Shown here: piece by piece, positions 43,164 to 51,949 of the stretch | How positions within the stretch are numbered: the stretch's first letter is position 1 | Layout: every line of letters starts with the position of its first letter | Source: Candidatus Babeliales bacterium | Lineage (GTDB): Bacteria; Babelota; Babeliae; Babelales; Vermiphilaceae | NCBI GenBank assembly: GCA_020049835.1 | Contig: JAGVLK010000023.1 | Location: 34,807 to 98,806, forward strand | Reading direction: 5' to 3' | DNA length: 64,000 nt | Notes under the pieces: generated by a model | The model's database searches: none | Seen by the model: only the letters and a program-made list of their open reading frames with translations | Told to the model about the DNA's origin: nothing | Translations under genes and position numbers: made by a program

Positions 43164-44255
43164 GTGAAAAACTATATACTGAACCTTTTCGGGTTTTTTT
43201 TGTTTTTATTGGGCCACGACATTGCCGCTCGCAGCATTCTACGCCCTAATCACACAAAAATACCCCTTCTTATCGCCCATCTACGGGGTGATGATAGCAC
43301 CCGCTATCACATCCGCGATTCGCATATAGAGCAGCACCCGCTCTTTGTCGCCTACGATGGAGACCATTTTGATGCGCACCGCCTGCCTCATGAACCCATA
43401 CATTACCGTTATCAACCGGAAAAAAGCGTATCTGGCAAGCATTTAAGCGATCTCATAGACCATTTGATACTAGAAATTCGCGCCGGTCGCTCCAATTATA
43501 GAGATTTTGTGGTACTACAAGATAAAGATTTTAATTATCGCATGCCGGTCGGGCTCCTTGTCCTTGCCTTTAAACGCTATCCATTTGTACTAAAACTGTT
43601 TATTGAAACACCTGAAAGCTTTGTTAACCCCTGGTGCAAAGGGGTTGAGCAGATCTGGTTTTTTTATATGGCCGGTGGCGTTAATCGCCACATTACCGGG
43701 CTGACACGTCTTGATAACATGCATTATATCCGTAACAAGCTGTGCAATGAACCTAAATGGGCAGATTTTATCGATACACCCCGCAAATGGTTCTGGACGC
43801 CGCTTAATGGCCCTTGGATTGAACTTATTGGCAAAAATATTCATCCTGATGGTGATCTGCATACTTCTATTCCGGGCGTCTATGCAATTATTGCCGACTG
43901 CATAGAAAAAAGTGACGAACACACCATTTTTGATGCCCATCGTCGCAAAATAGCACTTGAGCTGTGCAATACACTGGATCTGTATATCGATCCGCATATA
44001 GATAACTTTTTAATAGAACGTGGGACCAATAAACTGGTCATCATCGATACTGAACACTTTCCTACCCTGGTCGGGCTCAAGGAACCACAATACTATAAAA
44101 CATACACGCGCTGGTATTTAGGTCTTGCCAAGAAAGCAAGTCATGATATTTTCTTTCGTAGCAAAAGCGAACGCCAAGCTGCACAACGTACCCGTTCAAA
44201 GCTTTCGTTATTTACTGACCGAGCTCTTGTTGTAAAGCCTGTATCTCTTGCATAA
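43164..44255 (+). CDS. Secreted protein with kinase-like catalytic-loop motifs
   Basis: A 363-residue protein if it starts at the GTG at 43164, which gives a signal peptide (M-K-N-Y-I-L-N-L-F-G-F-F-L-F-L-L-G). An ATG at 43098 in the same frame is the alternative; neither has a clear ribosome site. Near residue 280, D-P-H-I-D-N-F-L-I-E, then V-I-I-D-T-E-H-F about 15 residues later, resembles the HxD...N and D-x-E metal loops of protein-kinase-like and aminoglycoside-phosphotransferase folds. F-V-L-K-L-F-I-E may hold the ATP-binding Lys. A distant kinase-like enzyme is plausible but not proven. It overlaps the 3' end of dnaA by 44 bases on the opposite strand. Confidence 0.6.
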   Translation: MKNYILNLFGFFLFLLGHDIAARSILRPNHTKIPLLIAHLRGDDSTRYHIRDSHIEQHPLFVAYDGDHFDAHRLPHEPIHYRYQPEKSVSGKHLSDLIDHLILEIRAGRSNYRDFVVLQDKDFNYRMPVGLLVLAFKRYPFVLKLFIETPESFVNPWCKGVEQIWFFYMAGGVNRHITGLTRLDNMHYIRNKLCNEPKWADFIDTPRKWFWTPLNGPWIELIGKNIHPDGDLHTSIPGVYAIIADCIEKSDEHTIFDAHRRKIALELCNTLDLYIDPHIDNFLIERGTNKLVIIDTEHFPTLVGLKEPQYYKTYTRWYLGLAKKASHDIFFRSKSERQAAQRTRSKLSLFTDRALVVKPVSLA

Positions 44256-45588
44256 GCTCATTGTCATGCGCAAGCATTTCACTCATTTTTTGATGCGCAT
44301 GCATCACCGTTGAATGATCTCGCCCACCCAGATATAAACCGATATCGCGCAATGATTTATCGGTGAGTTTTTTCATAAGATAAAGCGCAATATGGCGCAC
44401 GCGCGCAATATCCTTATTGCGCTTTTTAGATTGCAGCTCCTGCAGATTATAGGAGTAGCGCTTTTTAATCACCTGCATAATGCGATCAAAATCGACCTTA
44501 ACACTGGTGATAACCTCTTGATTGCGCATGAGTACTTTCTGTGCTATCGCTAGGTCAATTGGCTGCTTGGTCAGTGCAGCAAATGCAATAACGCGAATCA
44601 ACGCACCCTCAAGCTCACGAATATTGTTCATTGCCGTGGTAGCAATATAATGTGCTACATCGTCAGATAAATATTCATTACTTGCCTGCGCCTTGCGCTT
44701 GAGTATGGCAATCTTGGTTTCCAGCGGCGGCGTGTACATATCAGCGACAAGTCCCCATGCCATGCGTGAACGCAAACGTTCTGCAATTCCTGAAAGATTT
44801 TGCGGAATAACATCACTTGAAAACACAATCTGTTTGTGTGCTTCATGCAATGTATTAAAGATATGGAAAAACGCCTCTTGCGTTTGATCTTTATGGGAAA
44901 AAAACTGTATATCATCGATTAATAACAGATCGATATTTTGATATTTTGCTTTAAATTTATGTACTCGTTCAAACCGGATGGCACTAATGAACTCATTTAC
45001 AAAGCGATCTGCAGTCTGATATAACACTGCACATTGCGCATTTATTTTTTTTGCATGATTTCCAATAGCGTGCAGTAAATGTGTTTTGCCCAACCCCGAA
45101 GAGCCGTAGATAAAGAGTGGATTGTACACCCCTCCAGGATTTTCCGCCACCGCCTGTGCAGCTGCGTAGGCAAGAGCATTATTAGGACCAACAACAAAAG
45201 AGTCGAATGAATATTGTTTGCTTAATGCTCCCGGCTGCTTGAGCATGGTAGCCGGCGTAACGTTGGGCTCTTTTATTACAATATCGGTACTTTCAGGCTT
45301 GTGCACTTGCACAGGAACCGCTGGCGCCGTTGTTGCTGCACCTACATGCACCTGCACTTTAAGCGAATCAACATGCAATAGACGAGCTAAATGCGTCTGA
45401 ATAAGAACGGTATATTTACTTAATATCCAATTGCACACAAAAGCATTGGGGGCCTGTAGATACGCTTTTTTTTCAAAAGGATCCCAGCGCTCAAGCAGTA
45501 CGGCTTTGAACCAGGTTTCTACAACCCGGCTGCCTTCCTCTTGCCGAACAATATCTAAAAATTCGTCCCAAATGGATACCGGTGCCAT
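44212..45588 (-). CDS. dnaA: Chromosomal replication initiator protein DnaA
   Basis: A 458-residue DnaA with all four domains. I: S-I-W-D-E-F, W-F-K-A-V. II: a short Pro/Val linker. III: AAA+ from Y-S-F-D-S-F-V-V-G, Walker A G-S-S-G-L-G-K-T-H-L-L, Walker B L-L-I-D-D-I-Q-F. IV: the DNA-binding end G-G-R-D-H-S-T-V-M-H-A. I take the ATG at 45586-45588. The frame continues 24 codons upstream to an ATG (45660) that lies inside a palindromic intergenic repeat, and this extension is not part of the DnaA family. No cluster of DnaA boxes is seen on either side, so the origin may be elsewhere. Confidence 0.96.
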   Translation of the reverse strand: MAPVSIWDEFLDIVRQEEGSRVVETWFKAVLLERWDPFEKKAYLQAPNAFVCNWILSKYTVLIQTHLARLLHVDSLKVQVHVGAATTAPAVPVQVHKPESTDIVIKEPNVTPATMLKQPGALSKQYSFDSFVVGPNNALAYAAAQAVAENPGGVYNPLFIYGSSGLGKTHLLHAIGNHAKKINAQCAVLYQTADRFVNEFISAIRFERVHKFKAKYQNIDLLLIDDIQFFSHKDQTQEAFFHIFNTLHEAHKQIVFSSDVIPQNLSGIAERLRSRMAWGLVADMYTPPLETKIAILKRKAQASNEYLSDDVAHYIATTAMNNIRELEGALIRVIAFAALTKQPIDLAIAQKVLMRNQEVITSVKVDFDRIMQVIKKRYSYNLQELQSKKRNKDIARVRHIALYLMKKLTDKSLRDIGLYLGGRDHSTVMHAHQKMSEMLAHDNELMQEIQALQQELGQ

Positions 45589-45654
45589 GTGCTCTTTTGC
45601 TCTATCTATAGTTATAAATCGAAATGAATACGATTTAGCTTGTTGCTCTTTTTT

Positions 45655-45745
45655 TGTCATTCCAGCAAAGGCTGGAATCCAGTGTTAAAATAAAAAAACA
45701 ATGTACATTAAATACTGGATCCCCACTTTCGTGAGGATGACAAGA
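45655..45745. repeat. Palindromic GGATCCAG-type repeat upstream of dnaA
   Basis: Starts TGTCATTCCAGC, then GGAATCCAGTGTTAAA, a spacer, AATACTGGATCCCC and GAGGATGACA. The ends are inverted copies. Related copies are at 59047-59165 and 63815-63903. It supplies an alternative in-frame ATG for dnaA. Confidence 0.8.
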
Positions 45746-45833
45746 GGGAAAATACAATCATGATGTACAAACATCTCGGATCAATTTCCATCAATAGTAT
45801 ACTAGCGTAACAAAATAGCAGCGAAAAGAAAAA

Positions 45834-46982
45834 TTAAGCAGGAATAGAAAGAAAATCAACAATCCCTTGGCACATGCCGCGGGCAAGTTGACGCTGAAAT
45901 GAACTATCAGCCAACCGTTTGGCTTCCGTTTCGTTGGTTAAAAATCCAACCTCAATCAATATTGCCGGCATATTACACCCGAGTAATATCTGGCTCGATG
46001 CATGCCGCACGTGACGATCTATGGGCGTGTAAGCGCCTTGCTTTGCACAATGCAGCACGTGCCTATGCACATGATGTGCAAGAAGTTCAGCCTGTTTAAA
46101 GCGTTGCGCTAAACAACTGCGTAATTGCTCTTCATGCTCTGCTTGCGCTTGTACCTGCAATAACCGTGGATGTGCACAAAACGTTTCAATTCCATACACC
46201 TGCGTTGATGGCGCACTATTTGCATGGATGGAAATTAACAGATCAACTCCCTGCTTATTCATCAGCGTAGTGCGCTCATGCAATGCAACTGCGCAATCAT
46301 CCGAGCGTGTCATCACTGTTGCCATACCTTTTTCTTTAAGCATCTGTGCAAGCGTTAAACCTATTTGTAATGTAAGCTCTTTTTCCACAAGACCATTACA
46401 CACTGCGCCAACATCATGCGCACCATGCCCGCAATCAATGCCAATTTTTGCCTGCTTGCCCACCGTGCAGTGAGCAAGCTGTAATAATGGACGCTCTTGT
46501 GTGGCCAACTGTTGCAAAAGAGGACGATTATTAAGTCTAAAAAGCAACCCTTTTTGCGTGGTAATTGCATCAAAGGTGTCGTGGTTTACCGTTATCTGCT
46601 CAGGATCATAGCCAATTTCAAGCTTAAGCGCTAACGCTGGTTGCTGCACTTTTTCTGCTGCTATATAAAAATGCTCATGCTTTTGCGCTGTAATCTGTTC
46701 AAGAGCCTTTTGTGCGCCGGCATCACATTCAGCATGCATAATAAGATAAGTTTGTTGTTCCCATCCATCCACCTTGCGCACCGTTTGTAGATGATGAATT
46801 GATGGCTTATCCTTAAAGTAACAGATGAGCTTTGCACGTTCAATCTGTTGCAACGCCGGAGCTGTTGCATCTGCTTGGCCACCATGTAACTCTACTTTTT
46901 GTAGCCGATTCATGGCACTTATGTGCGCAATGCTCACAAGCACGGCGATGCTCATGAACAGTTTAATCCTTATGTTATTCAT
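45834..46982 (-). CDS. Secreted N-acetylmuramoyl-L-alanine amidase (Amidase_3)
   Basis: A 382-residue exported peptidoglycan amidase that cuts the lactyl-amide bond between MurNAc and the stem peptide. The signal peptide ends H-I-S-A. The catalytic domain (about 185-380) has I-D-C-G-H-G-A-H-D (zinc His), V-E-K-E (zinc Glu), S-I-H-A-N-S-A (zinc His) and I-L-I-E-V-G-F-L-T-N (catalytic Glu). The N-terminal ~170 residues are unassigned. A strong GGAGG precedes the ATG. It sits next to two other exported hydrolases. Confidence 0.93.
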   Translation of the reverse strand: MNNIRIKLFMSIAVLVSIAHISAMNRLQKVELHGGQADATAPALQQIERAKLICYFKDKPSIHHLQTVRKVDGWEQQTYLIMHAECDAGAQKALEQITAQKHEHFYIAAEKVQQPALALKLEIGYDPEQITVNHDTFDAITTQKGLLFRLNNRPLLQQLATQERPLLQLAHCTVGKQAKIGIDCGHGAHDVGAVCNGLVEKELTLQIGLTLAQMLKEKGMATVMTRSDDCAVALHERTTLMNKQGVDLLISIHANSAPSTQVYGIETFCAHPRLLQVQAQAEHEEQLRSCLAQRFKQAELLAHHVHRHVLHCAKQGAYTPIDRHVRHASSQILLGCNMPAILIEVGFLTNETEAKRLADSSFQRQLARGMCQGIVDFLSIPA

Positions 46983-47030
46983 TCTATTCCTCCCTGGTAT
47001 AACATGCCATTTTGTACATCCTACTATTCT

Positions 47031-48041
47031 TTATGTTGCAGTTGCTATATATGCAAGGCGCCGTGAGCGCTCCCACGCACGTATAAAATCTTCAAGCGGA
47101 TATTTTTTTATCACATCTGCATGTTCGTACGCTGCAGGATCATTGCAAATCACGGCACGTTCACGCGCATCATAACCAACAACTACCAGCAGATGGCCAC
47201 TATTAAAACTTTTTAAAGCACCGGGCAAATTACCGCGCACACTCACCACCACGGGTAACGATTTTGCCAGATACGCATGCAGTTCCTCAAATGAATTCAA
47301 TCGCGTATTAAAGTAGTACCAAGCACCACAACTCAAATCGAATGCATGGGCAACATTAAATGGCCAACTACCATAGGCACGCAAACCATGGTCATAACTG
47401 TTGTGCGCAAACTCCAGTGGATCATGTTGCTTGCCGGTTAAATAACTTGCAAGCATGGTTGATGATGTTGGTGAACACATCATGTTGTTCTGTGGATGAT
47501 CAATACGAAGTTGCGCCAGGTACGGCACACCTTTAATCATGCAACTAGGCACACGAATATCTGCAACAACTTCGGGGTTAAAGCGATCTTGATCTATTGC
47601 AGTACCATATAAACGTTTAACACTTGCAAGATCTGCACCATCATGCGCGGTAACTTTGATAGCAAAACCATCTGCACGATGCGGCGGCTCCATTTCAAGA
47701 CGCACATGTACATATTTGCTCATGCCATCTGAATCGGAAAGATACGATTGTTGTATATTATTGCCCCATGATGCCATAGTATGCCAGCTGCCCCAACGGT
47801 GCGTAACTGCATCACGCGTTTTGATTTGAAAGGAAAAGTAGCCAGATTTAGGACGTGTTGCATTCCAGCAAAAAAGAAATTGGTTAAATGGCTGCATCCC
47901 TGTGCGCCCCATAATATGTTCACGTTCCTGGGTGGTTGCAATAGGCGATGCTTGGTAGCGCCACACCCATGGTTCTACTTGGCACAAAGCTATGCTGCTG
48001 TACCAATTGATAACTAAGAACGGTATATAAAACTGTTTCAT
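47031..48041 (-). CDS. Exported C39-like cysteine peptidase
   Basis: A 336-residue protein with a signal peptide (about residues 1-20). An N-terminal beta-rich domain (about 25-165) precedes a papain-like C39_2 domain: M-M-C-S-P-T-S-S-T-M with the nucleophile Cys near 188, G-H-L-L-V-V-V-G-Y with the catalytic His near 284, and C-N-D-P-A with the Asp near 303. Such proteins may cut peptides or cross-links in the envelope. It lies 48 bases upstream of the amidase gene on the same strand and is probably co-transcribed with it. Confidence 0.85.
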   Translation of the reverse strand: MKQFYIPFLVINWYSSIALCQVEPWVWRYQASPIATTQEREHIMGRTGMQPFNQFLFCWNATRPKSGYFSFQIKTRDAVTHRWGSWHTMASWGNNIQQSYLSDSDGMSKYVHVRLEMEPPHRADGFAIKVTAHDGADLASVKRLYGTAIDQDRFNPEVVADIRVPSCMIKGVPYLAQLRIDHPQNNMMCSPTSSTMLASYLTGKQHDPLEFAHNSYDHGLRAYGSWPFNVAHAFDLSCGAWYYFNTRLNSFEELHAYLAKSLPVVVSVRGNLPGALKSFNSGHLLVVVGYDARERAVICNDPAAYEHADVIKKYPLEDFIRAWERSRRLAYIATAT

Positions 48042-48190
48042 TGCAGATATTCTCCTCTCACTTCACTTTCATAATAATTTATAATAGAATTTTAAATCAA
48101 TGGTTGAGGTAAAATGAGAAGATAAGCCCTTGCGTATGAGGATCCTTCTGCGTTACATTGGCGGTAATAACAAAGGAAAACGGAAAATCT

Positions 48191-49354
48191 ATGCTACAGA
48201 TCATTTTCTATCTCCTGCTACCCTTGAGCATCTATGCACAGAAGGCAATTGTTATCAAACCCGTCAGCGATCTTTTAGGTAGCCCACGCACAACTACAAC
48301 ACCAATCCCCTACGCGCAACAACATGCATACGGCACGCTTTGCCCACGGCTACATCAACTGCTTTATCATGACGTGGTGGAAATTATACAACAGGGCACA
48401 CAATTTTCTTATGTGCGTGTGCCGGATTTTTGGTATCAAACGCGCACATCGCTTGAACGCTGCAATAGCTTTTGGATACATAACGATGATCTGCTCCCAG
48501 CAACGCGCATTAAGCCCAACGATTGGCAAAAAGTAACGGGGAACAAAGCGCAACAACAATCTCCTGCAGCATATGTTACCTTAACTGCACCCTGGTATTG
48601 TAAGCAATTGCGCACTACATTTGCCGTCGGCACCAAATTTTATCGCACCGATACACAAAAAACCTCCGATTATTATACGGTATATGCACTGCATCCAAAA
48701 CTGCATACCCCACAAACTATAACTATCCCGGACTACTTAGCATTTGAACCAACGGCACATACATTTGATGAGCGCTTTGCATACTATCAACAGCTCATCA
48801 AACGCTGGAGCGCAAACAACAAGATAATCCCCTACGTTTGGGGTGGCTGCAGCATACAGCATGCTTGCCGTGATAATCGCTATCATGAAGTACAACATAC
48901 TGATAATATAGTATACCGACGCCTGCATGAACCAATACAAAAAACCGGTGTCGATTGTGCAGGACTTATTATGCTTGCCGCACGCACTGCCGGGTTGCCC
49001 TATCCGCTTAAAAATACAACAACTATTGCACGCAATGGTACATCCACTACAGCTGCAAAACTAGAAGTTGGTGATATTCTTTGGGTACCCGGGCACGTTA
49101 TGCTCATACTTGATCCACACAAAGGGATGCTATTGGAAGCGAGTCATTACACCTATGGTGTTGGATGCGTTCGCGCGGTGCATGTGAGTAAACTGTTTAC
49201 AGCTATTAATAGTTTTGCTGATATTGAGTGCGCTCTTGCAAAAAAGATGCCGTTGCAACGGCGCGATCGTAATGGCAAGGTGTACCAGAAGATTACGCAA
49301 GCGAAATTAATTTCCATGCGCAAAACAGTTCAAGATGCATCGCTACAATCTTAG
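48191..49354 (+). CDS. Secreted NlpC/P60 endopeptidase
   Basis: A 387-residue exported peptidase. The signal peptide is MLQIIFYLLLPLSIYA. SH3-like segments lie at about 20-190. The NlpC/P60 domain follows: Y-V-W-G-G, G-V-D-C-A-G-L-I-M with the nucleophile Cys near 256, P-G-H-V-M-L-I-L with the catalytic His, and L-L-E-A-S-H. It likely cuts gamma-D-Glu-diamino-acid bonds in peptidoglycan stem peptides. The start at 48191 is chosen because AAAGGA and a clean signal peptide fit it. Divergent from the C39-like gene. Shares TTAG with the convergent psd stop. Confidence 0.92.
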   Translation: MLQIIFYLLLPLSIYAQKAIVIKPVSDLLGSPRTTTTPIPYAQQHAYGTLCPRLHQLLYHDVVEIIQQGTQFSYVRVPDFWYQTRTSLERCNSFWIHNDDLLPATRIKPNDWQKVTGNKAQQQSPAAYVTLTAPWYCKQLRTTFAVGTKFYRTDTQKTSDYYTVYALHPKLHTPQTITIPDYLAFEPTAHTFDERFAYYQQLIKRWSANNKIIPYVWGGCSIQHACRDNRYHEVQHTDNIVYRRLHEPIQKTGVDCAGLIMLAARTAGLPYPLKNTTTIARNGTSTTAAKLEVGDILWVPGHVMLILDPHKGMLLEASHYTYGVGCVRAVHVSKLFTAINSFADIECALAKKMPLQRRDRNGKVYQKITQAKLISMRKTVQDASLQS

Positions 49355-50007
49355 CGCAACCACTTTGCAATAACCGTTTGACCACCATATACATGTTGCC
49401 CTAACCCAACCATAATTTCAGCGTTGCGTGGTAAAAACAACTCCACGCGCGAACCAAAGCAGATCATTCCGATCGGTTGCGATGGCATAACCGCCTGATC
49501 AACTGTTACAAACGTACGTATGCGTCGTGCAATGGTGCCTGCAATTTGCCTCACCATAACCATATCAGCTCGTTCAGTAAGCAGCGTAATATCATTGTGT
49601 TCATTAAGTAAGGAGCTTTTTGGTAGCCATGCATAACTAAATGTACCGGGAGAATAGACAAGAGCACTCACCATACCGCGCACCGGCGACCAAGTAACAT
49701 GCACATCAAGCAATGATAATACAATACTAATTTTCTGATAATACCCATTCGGGAGCGTATCATCGAACAGAATTTCCACCACTTTGCCATCGGCAGGGCT
49801 TATAATCACTGCATGGTCATACGCTAATTCCGGGCAGCTGCGCACCGGATTGCGGAAAAACCACAAACAAAAAATAAAGACTAACAACGTCAAATAATAG
49901 AATGGCCTGTATATTAGATAAAAAAATATCATAAATGCCAGCAGAAAAAGAAAAAGCGTATACCCTTGCGACCAAAGTAAATTTGAACTCAAGAATTGCC
50001 AGATCAT
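49351..50007 (-). CDS. psd: Phosphatidylserine decarboxylase
   Basis: A 218-residue short-form Psd, membrane-bound, converting phosphatidylserine to phosphatidylethanolamine. Two hydrophobic helices come first (about 13-50), then F-F-R-N-P-x-R, S-P-A-D-G-K-V-V (catalytic region), D-V-H-V-T-W-S-P-V-R-G, and the self-cleavage site F-G-S-R-V-E-L, where the Ser becomes the pyruvoyl group. The ATG at 50005-50007 has AAAGGG upstream; a GTG two codons earlier is also possible. It lies 13 bases after the flavoprotein gene, probably in one operon. Confidence 0.94.
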   Translation of the reverse strand: MIWQFLSSNLLWSQGYTLFLFLLAFMIFFYLIYRPFYYLTLLVFIFCLWFFRNPVRSCPELAYDHAVIISPADGKVVEILFDDTLPNGYYQKISIVLSLLDVHVTWSPVRGMVSALVYSPGTFSYAWLPKSSLLNEHNDITLLTERADMVMVRQIAGTIARRIRTFVTVDQAVMPSQPIGMICFGSRVELFLPRNAEIMVGLGQHVYGGQTVIAKWLR

Positions 50008-50020
50008 ACACACCCTTTAT

Positions 50021-51214
50021 TTATAGTTCAATTGGTTCCTGTAACAACAGCGCACGTTTAAGCTTTGGTAGCTGATGCATTACACCCACCAGTATAAACC
50101 CTTTCAGAATATCATTCTGCATAAGATACCGATGATACATGCCCGGTTGTTTGCGCTCTGAAGCGGTATATGCTTCCGGCACTGCATCGATGAGACCGCA
50201 TGAAGCAAACTTTAACCCAAAAAAAGCGGAACTTACAATAATATCGGCGCCAACATATGCTTTTGGTGTACCATGCATAGCGTACGCTGCATGCATGCCT
50301 TGTTGCATCGCATCAGGCCAGGTACAACTGGCCACGCGCTTATTACAAAGTTTGTCATACACACCAATAACGTCACCTGCTGCATATATATCCGGTTTGG
50401 AAGTTCGCATATGCTCATTCACAACAATGCCATACTCATCGCAAAGTATACCCGTATCTTGTGCAAGTTCACAATTCTGGCGCATGCCGGTGGCAACTAC
50501 CACTAATTCGGTTGCAATGCGACGCCCATCGGCAAGCACGACTGCAACAGCACGCTCATGCTCATATATAATTGTTGCGACTGCAGTTGCTGTATGCAAC
50601 GCAACACCGACATCTTGCATTGCCTGCGCAATAACCTGTGCGCCGCCAGCATTAACGTGCCGCGCTAATGGATAGGCCGCTTGTTCAATTACGCTCACGT
50701 TAACTCCCTGCACAGCAAGTGCATCAGCGACTTCTAAGCCACTCAAGCCCGCACCAATAACAACAGCCTTATGCACCTTTTGTTGCGCAACAAGACTACG
50801 TAAACGAGCCGCATCTGCATAAGTTGCAAAGGTTAATACATTGTCCGCCTTAACAAGACCTGCAATTGGCGGCAGCACTGCACGCGATCCTGTTGCAATA
50901 AGCAAAGCGTCATAAGCAACTGATGTGCCGGAAGACAACATAACCTTTTTGTTATCAGACGTAATTGACACAACCTTGGTACCGCGCATCATCTGGATAT
51001 TGAGCTGCTCGATTGTAGCATCGGTAAGTGTAATGACTTCTTGCGCTGTTTTTGCACCGGCAACATAATCGGCAATAAAACATTTATTATATGGAAGCTC
51101 TGGTTCATCCGAAATACATATAATTGTTGCCTGTGCATCGAGTTTGCGCAATGTACGCATCGCAGCCAATCCGCCTGCAGAGTTTCCGATAATAAGGTAT
51201 GTTTTTTTGTTCAT
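50021..51214 (-). CDS. FAD/NAD(P)-dependent oxidoreductase (NirB/rubredoxin-reductase type)
   Basis: A 397-residue flavoprotein. FAD loop L-I-I-G-N-S-A-G-G-L-A-A at the N-terminus, L-P-Y-N-K-C near 42, A-T-G-S-R before a second Rossmann fold V-V-I-G-A-G-L-S-G-L-E (near 150), and I-Y-A-A-G-D-V closing the FAD site. This order matches the class that includes ferredoxin and rubredoxin reductases and the FAD part of NirB; C-terminal extra domains are absent. Electron partner unknown. First in an operon with psd. Confidence 0.88.
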   Translation of the reverse strand: MNKKTYLIIGNSAGGLAAMRTLRKLDAQATIICISDEPELPYNKCFIADYVAGAKTAQEVITLTDATIEQLNIQMMRGTKVVSITSDNKKVMLSSGTSVAYDALLIATGSRAVLPPIAGLVKADNVLTFATYADAARLRSLVAQQKVHKAVVIGAGLSGLEVADALAVQGVNVSVIEQAAYPLARHVNAGGAQVIAQAMQDVGVALHTATAVATIIYEHERAVAVVLADGRRIATELVVVATGMRQNCELAQDTGILCDEYGIVVNEHMRTSKPDIYAAGDVIGVYDKLCNKRVASCTWPDAMQQGMHAAYAMHGTPKAYVGADIIVSSAFFGLKFASCGLIDAVPEAYTASERKQPGMYHRYLMQNDILKGFILVGVMHQLPKLKRALLLQEPIEL

Positions 51215-51251
51215 GGTCTTTTTCTAGTTAAATTTTCTCATCCAAATAATG

Positions 51252-51521
51252 TTACGGCTCACCAGCATTATTTGATATGGAAAAAAGACGCTTTTCTCTG
51301 AATGCTCTTCCAGAACCAGATTTTAGATATTCTTCAAATTCTTTTGCTTTAAGCCAATCTTCAAAACCAATACTAACAACTAACTTCCAAGGTTTATATT
51401 TTTCAGTATGCACTGTTGTTCCGCTATTATGGTCTGACAAGCGCTTCTTTAAATTTTTTGTGAAGCCAACATATATTTGACTTTGATGATGTATCGACTG
51501 AATAATATATACATAATACAT
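51252..51521 (-). CDS. GIY-YIG (UPF0213-type) single-domain protein
   Basis: An 89-residue protein. Y-Y-V-Y-I-I-Q-S starts the fold, I-Y-V-G-F-T-K-N-L-K-K-R-L holds the second motif, and K-P-W-K-L-V and E-F-E-E-Y-L-K-S-G-S-G follow, as in the small URI-type family. These are putative nucleases of unclear role, often mobile. The frame continues 13 codons upstream into repeat sequence (M-A-K-A-G-L), so I start at M-Y-Y-V-Y. It lies beside a tRNA gene and intergenic repeats, a typical insertion spot. Confidence 0.85.
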   Translation of the reverse strand: MYYVYIIQSIHHQSQIYVGFTKNLKKRLSDHNSGTTVHTEKYKPWKLVVSIGFEDWLKAKEFEEYLKSGSGRAFREKRLFSISNNAGEP

Positions 51522-51546
51522 AGATAGTCTTTTATCTAATTGAAGC

Positions 51547-51700
51547 CCAGCCTTCGCCAATTCTCCTCGCTCTTCGAGCTTCGTTGAATATGAGCTTCGG
51601 CGGACAGCTTTCGCTTAGTGCTTATAAACTTTTCTTTCTCAATCTTATCAATCCGTTAAAAAAATGGCTCTGCCAGCTGAAGCCTTGGCGAAAGCTGGCG
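51547..51700. repeat. Repeat-rich spacer between GIY-YIG gene and tRNA
   Basis: Contains CAGCCTTCGC, the word GCTTCGGCGGACAG (51594-51607) also found at 975-988 and, with one change, at 59075-59088, and an inverted repeat GCCAGCT/AGCTGGC around 51672-51698 just past the tRNA 3' end. No gene seen. Confidence 0.5.
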
Positions 51701-51772
51701 CGCCCGATAGGATTCGAACCTATGGCCTGCAGATTAGGAATCTACCGCTCTATCCTACTGAGCTACGGGCGC
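51696..51772 (-). tRNA. tRNA-Arg (anticodon CCU), CCA encoded
   Basis: On the minus strand the acceptor stem GCGCCCG pairs with CGGGCGC. The D-arm is AGCTCAGTAGGATAGAGC. The anticodon arm GTAGA-TTCCTAA-TCTGC gives CCT, reading the rare Arg codon AGG. The T-arm contains GGTTCGAATCC. After the discriminator G the gene encodes CCA (51698-51696). Confidence 0.96.
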
Positions 51773-51949
51773 GTGCATAGCTACAGCATACCACAGCCGA
51801 TGAGATAAATCGACACCAAAGAACGTGTCGCAAATATCAACTAATCATTTTTTTGAAAAAATAGGCAATTGACGTAACAATATAAACCGTTAAACTACTA
51901 CTATATTATCCTATAAATACAATCTTTTTTATGCACAGGTAGATATAAC

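Noticed and set aside
45661..45833. Replication origin next to dnaA
   Set aside because: No cluster of TTATCCACA-type boxes or obvious unwinding element; only a palindromic repeat and AT-rich sequence are seen.
51584..51808. 74-codon frame across the tRNA gene
   Set aside because: It is antisense to a clear tRNA-Arg and to repeat sequence.
51869..51907. Sigma-70 promoter from TTGACG before TPR protein 1
   Set aside because: No -10 hexamer at a 16-18 base spacing; only the conservation of the block is reported.
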